Source: Cryptomeria japonica (Eukaryota > Streptophyta > Pinopsida > Cupressales > Cupressaceae). From it: DNA of 64,000 nucleotides. The stretch spans positions 613,166,755-613,230,754 of the forward strand of contig NC_081409.1 in assembly GCF_030272615.1 (NCBI RefSeq), read 5' to 3'. The position numbers and the translations under genes are program-made. Within the stretch, counting starts at the first letter, position 1, and every line of letters begins with the position of its first letter. Below the pieces are notes generated by a model that saw nothing but the letters and a program-made list of their open reading frames with translations, made no database searches and had not been told where the DNA came from. Positions 21,719-33,008 of this stretch are shown here, piece after piece.

Positions 21719-23622
21719 TGTTACTGTAGACACTCAAAATTGTCATGTCTAATTAAATAAATATTTTATTTATTTAATTATCCAAGCCTAATTCTTCTAT
21801 TAATTAAATAAATCTTTATTTATTTAATTAATTCATTTATCCTCTTCTAGCCTTATTTCTCATTTAAATAAATACATTTATTTATTTAAATTATCCTTTT
21901 CCTAAATTAAATAAGTATTTTATTTATTTAATTGATCTCATTTCTTCTATTAATTAAATAAATCTTTATTTATTTAATTAATTCATTATCCTTTTCCACC
22001 TATGACACATTTCATCCATCTCTTAATTCCTACACTACCTACCTCTTTCATTATTTTATTATTTCTTCTACCTACCCTCTAATCCTAGCCGACCTCCTTT
22101 TTACACCTCTCAATCTTATCCCTCCATTTCATATTGTGTCTTCTATTTAAGGAGATGCTTTCTTCATTATCAAACCCTAATGACCTAACAACTTGATCAT
22201 TTGACTATACTACGATCCTACTTGCAGCCACATTCCGTTCTTTGTTGAGCTCTTGTGCACATAAAATCTGAGAGCAAATATATCAAGCAAGATCAATGGA
22301 GATAGGAAGAATGGAGATCAAAACCCTATTGGACATGTAATGGTATAATCTTTGTGATTTCATTTGATTTGCATTGTCTTAGGTAATCTTCATATGTTAT
22401 GGTGGATCTTTGTTGTTGTTAGGCTAGGGTTTGGTGGTTGAATTCATTTAGCCTTTCAATTTTGTTATTATTGTTATCCATTTTCACCATAAACAGTTAC
22501 TACTTATCAAATTGCCATTAGTTTTATATCCAAAGTCATTTTGTATACTAGTTGGTTACTACTACCGAAATATTTAGTCGGTATGCACAGTCTAGTCGGT
22601 TACAGAGGAAAGCAGTCACAGAACACAGTATACATCGAGCTGTCTACCGAGTATCTTTTTATGTCTACTGAGCAGCAAAGATGACACACCAAGTTGATAT
22701 ACACTGAGTGAAACGTGTTACCAGATTCATTTAACCTGGACATGCATATGAAAACGTGTTACAAGATCGAGGCACATCTAACCATTATCACATTGGAAAT
22801 TGCACTAGAAGATTGTGTATGATTTTGAGGTCATCTAACCAATGAAATATTTTGCATGTTTATTCATTTGATAAATCATGTTTGTAAGATCGAAGCAATG
22901 AATGGATCACCGACATAAGAGATCTATTTATACAACATGAGTTAAGTGTGTATGTATGAATGTAAGAAGACTGTTACAGAGACACAGAGGTCATCGAGAA
23001 GGTTTTTAGAGTACAGTTAAATAATAGACTAAATAGAAGGGTTTACCAAGTTACTATATGGGTTACCGAGGTATGCTATAAGCAAGGTAACTTATTCTGA
23101 GCACATAGAATCTGCTATAACATTCCAGATGTAAAGTTGCAGATATTTGTAATGATTTTATTGTAATATTTTGAAGTTGTAAGAGATACCTTTAACAAGG
23201 TAAAAGACTCTAATCAAGTCTATAAATTGTAAAGCCTCTAACCAGGTACAACATTTAGTTTAAGTGTTGTAAAATCCTTTAGCAAGGTAGATCTAACAGA
23301 TCTTGATACTCCTAACAGGGTAAGCTATCAGAAATAGCTAAACATGTAGCTCTAACCGAGCATCTTTATTATTGCAGTAGTGAAGTTGTGGGTGCCATCC
23401 CCACCGCATTTTTTCTCTCTAACCAAGAGTTTCTGTGTAACCAAAATATATGTGTTATGGAGTGAATCATGTATGATTGTTATCTATTTGTTTTAGCTTT
23501 ATTTTATGTTACTACACTATTCGGTTTATGCATAATAGTAAAGTTATTATTCAAGAAAATTTTTGGAGTAATGATTCACCCCTCCCCTCTCAGTACATTA
23601 GCTTTCCATATTGGGCCTAACA
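21719..23622 (+). repeat. Element A right (3') LTR, split after its first six bases
   Basis: The LTR consists of 21719-21724 (TGTTAC) and 22501-23622, together 1128 bp, the same length as the left LTR. Between them sit a solo LTR and a second copy of GTTAC. The end GGGCCTAACA is followed by the target duplication CTCCT. Confidence 0.9.
21725..22495. mobile_element. Nested solo LTR in element A right LTR
   Basis: 771 bp from TGTAGACACTC to CACCATAAACA, flanked by GTTAC at 21720-21724 and 22496-22500, a perfect 5-bp target duplication. Near its start it has alternating TTAATTAAATAAAT / ATTTATTTAATTA blocks, and a TATTTAAGG TATA-like box near 22145. No internal element sequence remains, as after LTR-LTR recombination. 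Confidence 0.9.
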
Positions 23623-23627
23623 CTCCT
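23623..23627. repeat. Target-site duplication of element A (right)
   Basis: CTCCT, matching 14930-14934. Confidence 0.88.
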
Positions 23628-24340
23628 TTCCACAAGTGTTCCACTTGTCAATTCTTTGGACTTCCCAAGGTTGCTCACACATGTGTGAGCACATCTTCCC
23701 CTTTTCCCTAGGATATTTGTTCTTCCCAAGATGTGCTCACACATGTGGGACCACACTTATCTTTGCCCCCCTCTTCCCCTTTTGACACTTGTCACAAGGA
23801 TAGACCTTCAAATATGGGACCATATTCCCTTTCAATCTGAGCCCTTCATCCCACTTTTGATCCTGACCATCCATTGCTAAGCCCTAAACTCTATAAATTG
23901 AAGCCTCCACTCACATCAAAGGATCCACTTTTCATCATAGCCTTATGCTGCCATTTTGGTTGCATATCGATAATCATTACATCCATCATGTTGCCCTCTT
24001 GAGTGCATAATCCATTTACCATAACACCCTCATCATATTAGAATCCTTATCCACACATCCTTACTTTGTTATGAGATTGTGAGAGCAATCCACATTGAAC
24101 TCCATCGATCTCTCCAAACCTTCATTTGTCAATCTCAAAGTGATGGGATCGTGAAGAGGAGGAGGACAATGAAGAATCAAGCGTTAATGGGAGCATAATG
24201 AGGGAAGTTACCTTATGTTTAATCATGTTTTATCATTCACATTTTCATTATTCTTAAATATTTCTTGATATCTCATTAAAAATGGTTTTTGAATATGTTT
24301 ATAACTAGTCATACAAACTGTTTAATGGTGAGACACATCA

Positions 24341-25783
24341 CTCCTATCATATTCTTCTAAAAAATAGATAAATAAAAATTATTTATTTGATTTGCAAGTT
24401 CTTCCTCAAATCATGGTTGGATAAAAGATAATCAATCACTTGCACAACCTTAAACATCATCAACTAAGTTGGTTATACTCATAACTTAATGCATGCACAA
24501 GGCTTCATTAAATATTTTCAGCAATCTTTTTCATACATTCTATCTAAAATATTTGTCATCTGAATCTTTAAATCATGGATCACCTCATTTGCACCAATCA
24601 TAAAGTGCCACTTGGAGGCTTAAAATGCATCTAACCTTGTTGAGCATCCCTATTCATTCATTGATCTTCTAGAACAATCTTGTCCCTTTAGCCTTCAAAT
24701 ATATAAATAAATTATATCATATAAGCTTAAAAAATGATTTTTAAAAAAAATCCAAAGTCAAGTTCAAGTGAACAACCATATTCAATCTTTCTAACACCAA
24801 CTAACTTTGATCACAACCACAATTAAAGCAAAAAGGGCTTGTGAGTGAGGTATTCCTTATTATGTTTCATCCTTTTATTCATATTTGTTATCTTAATTTA
24901 GAGATTTGAATGTACATCTGAAATAGGTTTTAGATTTAATAGTTTGAATCATTTATTTTTGTTTCACATTTATTTGCATACATTTTGGTATGCTTGATGG
25001 GACCCACACCTATTTTAACATTTTGTTTTGTAGCTCTTATATGTAACTTTTTTGTTTTGTAGCTCTTGTATGTAACTTTTTGTTTTGTAGCTCTTGTATG
25101 TAACTTTTTGTATAGATTAACAATTCAGTGTGTGCAACCCTTATTTCATTTCATGGGATCCTACTTTCACTCTTTAGTAAGTATATCTTCCTTTCAACAC
25201 ATTCATTAGTGTGTTGGACATCCATTGACTCATAGCTCTCATGTGATATTATTTTTCTTAAATAATATTTTAGCCTTTTTGTTATAATATGTATATATAA
25301 AATTTTAAATTTATTATATATTCTCATAATTGTTTAAAGTCTGCATACTAACCCTTGCATTTATAAGTTTTCTTGTATTTTTGGCTTGCACTTTAGTGAA
25401 TATATGTATCTTTTAACTCACTTATAATCCCATGACACATCAATTTCTATATCAACACCTATATTATCATTCCTAAATCCTTAATTTTCTACTATTTAAG
25501 GCTCTGTCTTTCTACATTTTTTTTTAGTTCTTGCCCCTGCTCGCAGGAAACTATAGCAAAATTTGTTTCTTTTAACGTGTGATTAAATGAAAGTGTTGGC
25601 AACAAATCAAACATTATTCTTAGTAGATATATCCTTATTTTTCCTTATGTCTATTGGGTAAACATGTGTATTGTTTATGCTCTGACCTTTGTTGGCGTTG
25701 CCTTGTTGGAGTTGATTGCGGTTTGCAGGGGCTGCACGATTCTCAACAGGAGAGAACGCATGTCTCCTGAGACAATGATAGAC
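24341..25783. other. Intergenic DNA, no gene recognised
   Basis: A+T-rich sequence with one short tandem repeat (25021-25103). The open frame at 25664-25861 has no known domain. Confidence 0.55.
25021..25103 (+). repeat. Three tandem copies of a 27-29-bp unit
   Basis: TTTTGTTTTGTAGCTCTTRT followed by ATGTAAC occurs three times with different T-run lengths. Confidence 0.92.
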
Positions 25784-27503
25784 TGTAATGCCCCGCTAGG
25801 AAACCCCAAAGGGATTAAACTAATACACAAGAGTAGAGTGCAAATAATTTTTTTTTTTTAAAGTTAAACACAACACAATGATACAATGAGATATCAAGGT
25901 ACAGATTACACATTGGAAGACTTCAACTAACACCTAAAGAGTTTCCCAACGTGATTACTTATATCAACATTAAACTCAACTCATGCTAATTAATCCAATT
26001 AAGCTAATTAACTTAATGACAAGGTAATACTTAAACAAATGATAATTTCTTTCGGTAAATTAATATTATAGAAACATGATGAGGTTCATCCATAGAGGTT
26101 TAAAAGTTTAGATAACATGATTAAGGTTCATCCAATATAAGTTTAACCATACATTACACTCCAGCTTATATTAAAACATATGTCATGCATCTAATTTCCT
26201 TATATGCTTTAATTTCAAGATAGACTAACAAATACTTTCCATGCATACACTAATTGCATTATCAATAACTGAATATATTCCATTATTTTAATCTACATTC
26301 TTTCATGATCTAATTACTGCATTTAAAAGATGACTGCATACATGCATTTGAGATTAATTTCTTCTAATCCACTCTATACATCTAACATAATGCCATCCAG
26401 ACATGCAAGAACTAAAAAGGAAACATAAGGACAAAAGCATCACATAACACCAAATTGATATCGAAGTTCACCCCTAAAGGGTTACATCTCTGGGTCTGCT
26501 CAACTGCAAGATCCCTCTGATCATTAATTAAGTTAAGAATACATAAGATTCACATTATTTACAATCCTGCCATTAAGGTGAACATAACCAATATATAAAT
26601 GACCACATCAGTAAATATATACATAAATGATCCTGGAATAGGAAAGGATCCAACTGAACATAATAGAAGCAAATACAAAGGTCCACTGGAGCATCCGCAA
26701 AACTAAGTCATCACAACCCAAGGTCTAGCATGAAATCAGGTACTCACAAGGGCATAAGCAACAGGATGACTCCACAAACATGCTCCTATCAAGACAATAC
26801 AACAACACACTAGCGAACGTAGGGGACAAGTGTCATCACACAACCTGGTATGGTTACCATCGTAGGTCTTCATAGGTTCCGACCCCATCCACTAGGTTAC
26901 CCTGACAACCTAATCTAAACCTCTGGCCCATCCAAGCATCATGTGGACCCATACATCCTTTCGTGAAGACAAGGATGATGGTTTGCCATTTTAGGCCTTC
27001 TCACAACATGTCGAGTCTGTGTTAACACTCATCCCATGTGTGAGGCACAATTATCTTACTTAGAGATTCATTACTAACACTCTAATCTACTATTAGGTTA
27101 TCACTTTTTAGACACACTTTCGATGGGTTACCCAACAGCCACTTTAAGGCGCGGCCCCCAATCGAAAGCCACTTTCCCATACGACACTAGACTATACTCA
27201 AATGAACTCAAAAACCAAGGAATACACATGGTCAAGGAACCAGAGTTCAAAATTGAGGGAACAACCATTTGGTCAAACATGACTTCATATGAGGTGCACT
27301 GACTGATGGTACTCTAACTAGAGAGCTAACCAACTATGGTCAACCACAAATCATAATTTGACTAGGTAGGTAAGCTTGGTTATGAAGTTGATAAGACCTA
27401 TTAATTTGGTCTTTTTATCTCTTCAAAGTTACCAATTCATTTCCAAATCTTTTTAGTAGGGTTTCAACCTCATGCAATTCATTTGAAGGAGAAATAGAAG
27501 CAG
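25784..27503. mobile_element. LTR-like remnant opening TGTAATGCCCCG
   Basis: The start TGTAATGCCCCGCTAGG is typical of plant Gypsy LTRs, and the following 1.5 kb is non-coding with an LTR-like mixture of promoter-like and C-rich segments. No matching right end or target duplication could be placed, so the right boundary given is only where Copia sequence begins. Confidence 0.3.
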
Positions 27504-27534
27504 TGTTGGAGATTGTTGGATGTATGTTGCAAAT

Positions 27535-28490
27535 AGAAGTAGTGTTGGAGATATTATTTTTCGAGGGAATGATAGTTTGTGCAAAAAGTTTGCGGATGAG
27601 ATGCGTAATGAATTTGAGATGTCTAAGATTGGAGAGATGAAATTCTTTTTGGGATTACAAATCACTCAATTAGATAAAGGCATTTTTATATCTCAGTCCA
27701 AATATGTGAAAGAGATTGAAATTTTTTGGTATGGAAGATTCAAAACCGATTGGTACTCCTATGGTGATTAGATGTAAGTTGACCAAAGATGATGATTCTC
27801 CTAAGACAAATTAGACTAGATACAGATTTATGATTGGTGGATTTCTCTATTTGACTTAGACCAGACCTGATATCATGAATGTTGTTTGTCTTGTTGCGAG
27901 ATTTCAAGTTGACCTTAAGGAATCTCATGTTGTAGTTGTTAAAAGAATTTTCAGATATTTGAAAGGGACAATTGATTTTGGTCTATGCTCTCTAAAGATG
28001 ACGACTTTACTTTGAGTGCTTTTATTGATGCTGATTGGGTAGGAGATGTTGATGACCGAAAGAGTACTAGTGGTGGTGCATTTTTTTGGGAAAAAGATTG
28101 GTTTCATGGTTGAGAAAAAAACAAAACTCTATTTCTTTATCTACTGTAGAGGCTGAGTATATTGTTGTTGCTAACAATTGTACTCAAGTGGTATGGATGA
28201 AGGAAATGTTAAAGGATATTAGAGTAGTGTATGATGAGCCTATTTCTATCCACTATGAAAATTCAAGTGCAATTAACATTTCTAAGAATACGGTGTTGCA
28301 TTCAAAGACTAAACACATATCTATCAAGTTTCAGTTTTTGAGAGAGAAGGTTAATGAGAAGGAAATCGGATTGGAGTATGTGTCTACAAATGAACAGATT
28401 ACAAATATCTTCATGAAGCCTTTTCCTAAGGATACTTTTGAGTATCTCAGAGGGAAGTTAGGGGTGATTTCCCCTCTTGATCAAAATTAA
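27535..28490 (+). pseudogene. Copia RT end and RNase H of element C
   Basis: From 27535 the frame reads SVGDIIFRGND, where the Copia consensus has [11 protein letters not shown]: the first catalytic Asp of the RT box is Gly here. FADEMRNEFEMSKIGEMKFF and KGIFISQSKYVKEI follow, as in element D. Frames then shift, through a TRPDI stretch and a GDVDDRKST-GGAFF RNase H motif, to an open RNase H frame at 28086-28490 with STVEAEY, SAINISKN, HSKTKHISIKF and TNIFMKPFPKDTF. The end KLGVISPLDQN parallels the end of element D. It is an inactive fragment. Protein-level likeness to D is clear, but the LTRs differ, so C and D are separate families. Confidence 0.88.
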
Positions 28491-28773
28491 GATGCATTGG
28501 TATGCATCAGTCTGGTGCATTTCACAGTCATATTTTATGATCCAGATTGATGGTTGGTGGCTGCTACTTAGGGGGAATAGTCAGTTTTGTGAGTTAGCCT
28601 TGTGATTTGATTGCAAATGTGTGCCTTTTCCATTGATTTCAAAGGGGGAGAGAGTCATGTGAAAAACTGTGTTGTCAGATTTGGGGGAGAGAGTGAGATT
28701 TGGAGAGAGTCATGGTATTGTTTGATTAATTTGTCGTTGATTATTTTCCACATCATATGTTTCCATCAATTAC
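28491..28773 (+). other. Element C spacer between RNase H and the purine tract
   Basis: About 280 bp with repeated GGGGGAGAG blocks but no gene. A short open frame at 28611 runs through the purine tract and is not coding. Confidence 0.55.
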
Positions 28774-28785
28774 AAAGGGGGAGAT
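28774..28785 (+). promoter_or_regulatory. Polypurine tract of element C
   Basis: AAAGGGGGAGAT directly before the LTR start TGTTGGAG, identical to that of element D. Confidence 0.88.
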
Positions 28786-29057
28786 TGTTGGAGATTGTTA
28801 GATGTATGTTGCAAATATGTGCTTAAGATATATCTGAGAGATATGTTGTCATTGATGTCAACATATTTATGTCTATGATAGTGATTCAGTGATCTTCAGT
28901 GAGTAAGTTTGTTCTGTATGGTAAAGATCATAGTTTGTGGATTAAAGGGTTTTTAGAGGGATGTCTGTAGTTGATTTAGTTTAATTTTCAAAGGTCCACA
29001 TGAATATTTGATTGAGTTATGAGTATCTATGTTGTGGATAGGTTTTTAGTTGTTCAT

Positions 29058-29437
29058 GTTGCAAGGTGTGCACCCTTGGTTTCCTTGTGTTGTGCAGCGC
29101 AACGCTCGGGTTTGTGACATGGCTTAACCATCTCCTATGGGTTCTATAAGTCTAGTGGTTGTATTGGGCATTAACAGGTCGATCTTTTGGTGCAACGATA
29201 ACCTCACTTGTAACAAGTGGTATTAGAGCTTGGTCACAAGTTCAAACCCCTTGCTTGAGCTAGGGGGATTGTTGCAAGGTGTGTGCCCTTGGTATCCATT
29301 TGTTGTGCAGAGTAGCGCTTGGGTTTGTGACATGGATTAATTGCCTCCTATGGGTTCTATAAGTCTAGTGGTTGTACTGGGCATTAACAGATCGATCTTT
29401 TGGTGCAATGACAACCACACTTGTAATAGTTCAGTGG
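29058..29437 (+). repeat. Tandem duplication of about 213 bp inside the C LTR
   Basis: Copy 1 is 29058-29270 and partial copy 2 is 29271 to about 29437. Both start GTTGCAAGGTGTG and contain GGGTTCTATAAGTCTAGTGG and GATCTTTTGGTGCAA. Copy 1 ends with GTGGTATTAGAGCTTGG and AAGTTCAAACCCC, which look like a primer-site or tRNA B-box-like sequence. Confidence 0.85.
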
Positions 29438-30381
29438 TGACAATGTTCATTACTTTGATTTGCATTTCTCTGCATTGTAATATCTTGATCTATAAATTTG
29501 GATAAATGTTTGGGACATTGATATGAAATGTCCTCACTTCTAGTGGTTCATGATTTGGAGGTCCACAAGTAATTTTTTAGGTTGACACTGATTGTAGTTG
29601 GTATTCTTGAGGTTCAGTATGATGATGTTGATGATTCTAGTAATTTGTGTTTATGCAGATATTGCTATGGTAATTCATGATACTTTTGGATGTTTCTAGA
29701 TCGTGTGCCTTCTATGTTGGTGGTCCGCATTGATCGTTGAGCCCAAAATTGATGATTTTCTTTGGTCTAGTGGTATTATTCATGTTCTTGGCCAACTAGA
29801 TGATTGTAGCATGTTGCAGATGTTCGAGGCATAAGTATTGGAGGTGTTTCATGTTCAAGGTGATGATTTAGGTCCATGTTATGTCTTAGTTGACATTGTT
29901 TTGGTTAACATGTGATAATTTGTATCCGATCAAAAGCTATACCATTATAATTATTTTGTGTGTGTTGAGCCAACCTTGGAAAGATAATTACAAGGTTGAT
30001 GTCATGTATAAATAAATGTAATAATCTTGTGTGAGGTTTGTAGAGTGTGTGAATAATGTATTGATCTTTCGGAAGAAAATAAGAAGTGTGAAGAAGAAGA
30101 TGAAAGTTGTTATGTTCTTAACCGGAACTGTAACCACACATTAAGGATGCTATTTTTCAGTTCATGATTTTTGGAAATAATCCGTGATTGTTTGTAAGGT
30201 TGTGAGTCTTCCCTGGGTTGTAGCCCTCTTTGTTTTTGAGTAGTGATCTCTAGGCAGCGTGCTTGAATGAATGTGTATTCCCTATTATAATATTTCTAAT
30301 AGAGTATACCTATTTTGTGGGTTCATCCCCACTGTGGGTTTTCCCCTAACAAGGTTTCCACATCAAAAATCTTTTTGTTAT

Positions 30382-30386
30382 GTGTG
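30382..30386. repeat. Target-site duplication of element B (left)
   Basis: GTGTG, repeated at 38382-38386 after the right LTR of B. The left copy lies in a TG run, so on its own it would be weak; the LTR ends agree with it. Confidence 0.82.
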
Positions 30387-30557
30387 TGTAGTGTCATAAA
30401 ATTGTGACACTTGCAATTTCGACTGCATTTGGGTCTTCACGATGGCGGCACAACATTGAACTTGAATGGAGACCCTGAAACTTGTTTACGACATCAAAAA
30501 CTGCATTTTTCTGCACCTTGGCCTAATCCTCCTTGCACCCTGCTGTCCCGGGAGGTG

Positions 30558-30650
30558 GGACCATGGCGCCCAGCGCCCTAGTCTCACAGGACCATGGCGC
30601 CTAGCACCCTGGTCCCTCAGGACCATGGCGCCCCGCACCCTGGTCCCTGG
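30558..30650 (+). repeat. GC-rich 31-bp minisatellite, three units
   Basis: Units at 30558-30588, 30589-30619 and 30620-30650, each opening GGACCATGGCGCC. The right LTR has only one unit, near 37369-37399. Confidence 0.9.
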
Positions 30651-30769
30651 CCCTATTTTGGGCCCGGTCTCTTGTTGGGTATCGGGTCTTCAAGTTTGCA
30701 ATTTGGAAAATGATGTTTCTAGGTCGGCCTAAGGTCAGAAAAATCAGTCTTCTAACCCTAATTGACAAG

Positions 30770-30777
30770 TATATAAA
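30770..30777 (+). promoter_or_regulatory. TATA box in element B 5' LTR
   Basis: TATATAAA followed by CTACATTTCCCC; the same position is conserved in the 3' LTR. Confidence 0.6.
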
Positions 30778-31636
30778 CTACATTTCCCCTCACAAAAAAG
30801 GAGGAAAAAAGACATATGCGTACAAGAGGCGAAAGTGATATTCAAACATTCAAACATTCAAGCATTCAAGCATTCCTTCAAGCAATTGAGCATTCTAGGT
30901 CTCCATTCAAGGCTAGGTGTTGCATTCAAGACAAGGATTCAACCATTGAAGAGGAGATCATTTACAACATACAACATCATTACACCTTCGCATGTAAGAA
31001 TACAAACATTCTTACAACAAGGTATCAGTACTTGATTACATTACAGACATTTACATTTACATCATTCTCATTTCTTGGTTAATTCCAAAACCAGGGTTTG
31101 ACCTAAAGGCAAACCCCTAATCCCTAACCCCCTAATCATCCTCTCTTTTTTGTGTGTAGGTTGCAGGTACGCGACTGTAATTGAAGATCTGGAATCCTTG
31201 TACAGAGACGAACAGATCCCCCTTCATTTCGCGGTTTTTTCAGAGGACCGTGTGCACGCCGGGCGCCATCGTCTCGTCAACTTTCGCTCAAACTTGCAGG
31301 ACAACATTGTCTCAACATTTTACTACTAATTCCAAGTCCGTAGCTTCATCCCGTGTCTCTATCTCTGTCTACAAGTGAATCTTTCCTACTTTACATACAC
31401 TCCTAGTTCAATCCTTCTATCTACATTCTTTACAAAAGAGGGTATCCTTGCTGTCTCAACCCTTGAAACTCATTTAGAATTCAATCTTGCATTGTGTGGG
31501 ATTGGATCTTGTGAGTTTCAACCCCTCTTTTGAATGTAAAGTCTCTCCTAAGTGAAAACCGTCAATCCTAGTGACCTCCTTTCTCTCTCTTTGGGGTGGG
31601 GGGAACACCTAGGGTTCAGTTTTCTGCTTTACATTT

Positions 31637-31652
31637 TGGTGAACCCGACATG
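31637..31652 (+). promoter_or_regulatory. Primer binding site candidate of element B
   Basis: TGGTGAACCCGACATG starts four bases after the LTR and has the required leading TGG (complement of tRNA CCA). I cannot assign the tRNA. Confidence 0.6.
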
Positions 31653-33008
31653 AAACATCCTAATTCTGATTATTCATGGTTAGATCTGAAAATTTTGCTT
31701 CCTTAATTACATTTCCATGTTTGATATTTTGCAAATTTTAGAGGTTAATTGCATAAAAACCCTAAATTTTCTTTTTAGTAATTGAGCTTGTGAAATGTTT
31801 AATTATTAATGCTTGTTTCAGATCTACCCTTCTATTGCAAATTGTCAATTCATATTTGTGCTTTAATTCTGAAAATTAAGTGGTTAAATGTCAAAACCCT
31901 AATTTTTAAAATCCTCTTGATTCAACCTTTGATCGACGATTTCATTGATTAAAACACCTCCAAATCGGCTGTAACTTTGGATTCCGCAACAAAATCATAA
32001 TATCTCTCATCCCTAAAAATTTTGAAAAAAGTTGCGAGGACCATGTGAACCTCGAGCGCCATTGTCCCCGACATTTTTTCCAAAATTTCGGGAGCTAGAT
32101 CTTACTGTATTTTTTTGCTAGAGTCCAGAATCTTGGCTGATTTCATCAATTCTAACACTTTCAAAATTAAAGTCAAAGTTGGTCTAGTGATTGCTTGGAT
32201 TAAGGCTTCTAATCATTCAAAAATTGTTGAAACTGAAATTTTGTGTTAAAATTGTGTTTCTTACTGTCCTAAATCTGAAAAGTGTGTTGGCATTCATTCA
32301 AAGTTTCAGTGCTTTATTCAAAGTTTTGCAATTTGTGACTTTTGAAATTAAGTGTTTAATTGCAACAACTTTGATTTCTGCTTTCAAAATTGAATTTTGC
32401 ATGAAATTGAGTCAACTTTTAAATTTCAAAGTTTGCATTGCTTTTAGTGTTTCCTCTAAAATCATAAAATTCAAAATTTCAGTTTCCCTCTCTTTTTCAA
32501 AATTCAAATTTTGCATTTTTCAACAATCTTGGTAGGATTCAATTTTGAGATTGCAACTTTAATTTGGCCTATCTACAGATCGTAAAATCACTCAATTTTT
32601 TAGATTAGCTTTAAAATCATCATAACTTTCATCCCTGAAAATTTCGAAAAAAGTTGCGAGGATCGTGTGCACTCCGTTCGCCACGGTCCCTAACATTTTT
32701 TCTGAAATTTTGGGAGATTGTCGTGATTGCATTTAACAGCTTAAATCTAGGAGATTGGCTGATTTTATTGAAATTTGCTACCTCTAAATTTAAAAATAAA
32801 TTCAAAATTCAAGATTTCAATTTTCAAGATAACAATTAAAATTAAGAGCTACCCCCTTTGGCCCTAATTTTTCAATTGTCCCTACCTTTCTTGGAAGTTG
32901 TGTTTCCCTCTTCTTTCACAAAGTTCAAATTGGATAATCATTAGCTCATTGTTCAATTTTGCCAACTTTGTTTTTCAAAATTCAAAATCTTCTCTCCCTC
33001 TCTAGTGC
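31653..33008 (+). other. Element B leader (5' untranslated region)
   Basis: About 1.36 kb, T-rich, without a supported gene. A segment of about 60 bp containing GAAAAAAGTTGCGAGGA and a following GTG-C-CTCG/CTCCG...CGCCA...GTCCC block appears twice, near 32020-32085 and 32640-32705, and echoes GAGGACCGTGTGCACGCCGGG in the LTR near 31238. Confidence 0.6.

Larger units (their letters stand above)
14935..23622 (+). mobile_element. Element A: non-autonomous LTR retrotransposon, Copia-like ends
   Basis: Two LTRs of 1128 bp (the right one split by a nested solo LTR) with TGTT...AACA termini, a TGGTATCAGAG primer site, an AAAAGGGGAGAT purine tract and a perfect CTCCT target duplication. The interior encodes a coiled-coil/zinc-knuckle protein and a second large ORF of unknown function. 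No reverse transcriptase, RNase H or integrase is detectable, so it must have been mobilised in trans. The LTR 3' end contains ACTGATTCACCCCTCCCCTC, also seen with small changes in Copia element D. Confidence 0.92.
14292..24335. mobile_element. Probable solo LTR split by element A
   Basis: Outer level of a nest. The left part 14292-14934 opens TGTAGACATG and the right part 23628-24335 closes GTGAGACA. CATCA flanks both ends (14287-14291 and 24336-24340), a possible 5-bp target duplication. Without element A the unit would be about 1.35 kb. It carries a TATA-like TATAAAT at 23892-23898, in the right part of an LTR for a promoter. The TGTAGACA start resembles the start of the solo LTR at 21725. 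The end assignment relies on one 5-mer, so it could be a chance match. Confidence 0.42.
30387..31633 (+). repeat. Element B left (5') LTR
   Basis: Starts TGTAGTGTCATAAAATTG and ends TTCTGCTTTACA. TATATAAA at 30770-30777 is the likely TATA box, conserved at 37518-37525 in the other LTR. It is 63 bp longer than the right LTR, explained by two extra copies of a 31-bp unit. Confidence 0.92.

Noticed and set aside
29218-29255. tRNA gene or SINE
   Set aside because: The GTGGTATTAGAGC and AAGTTCAAACCCC pieces do not have tRNA A-box/B-box spacing or a cloverleaf; kept only as a noted motif.
30466-30732. ORF in the element B LTR, with a similar one at 37277-37480
   Set aside because: LTR-internal, includes the 31-bp repeats, differs between LTRs; no domain.
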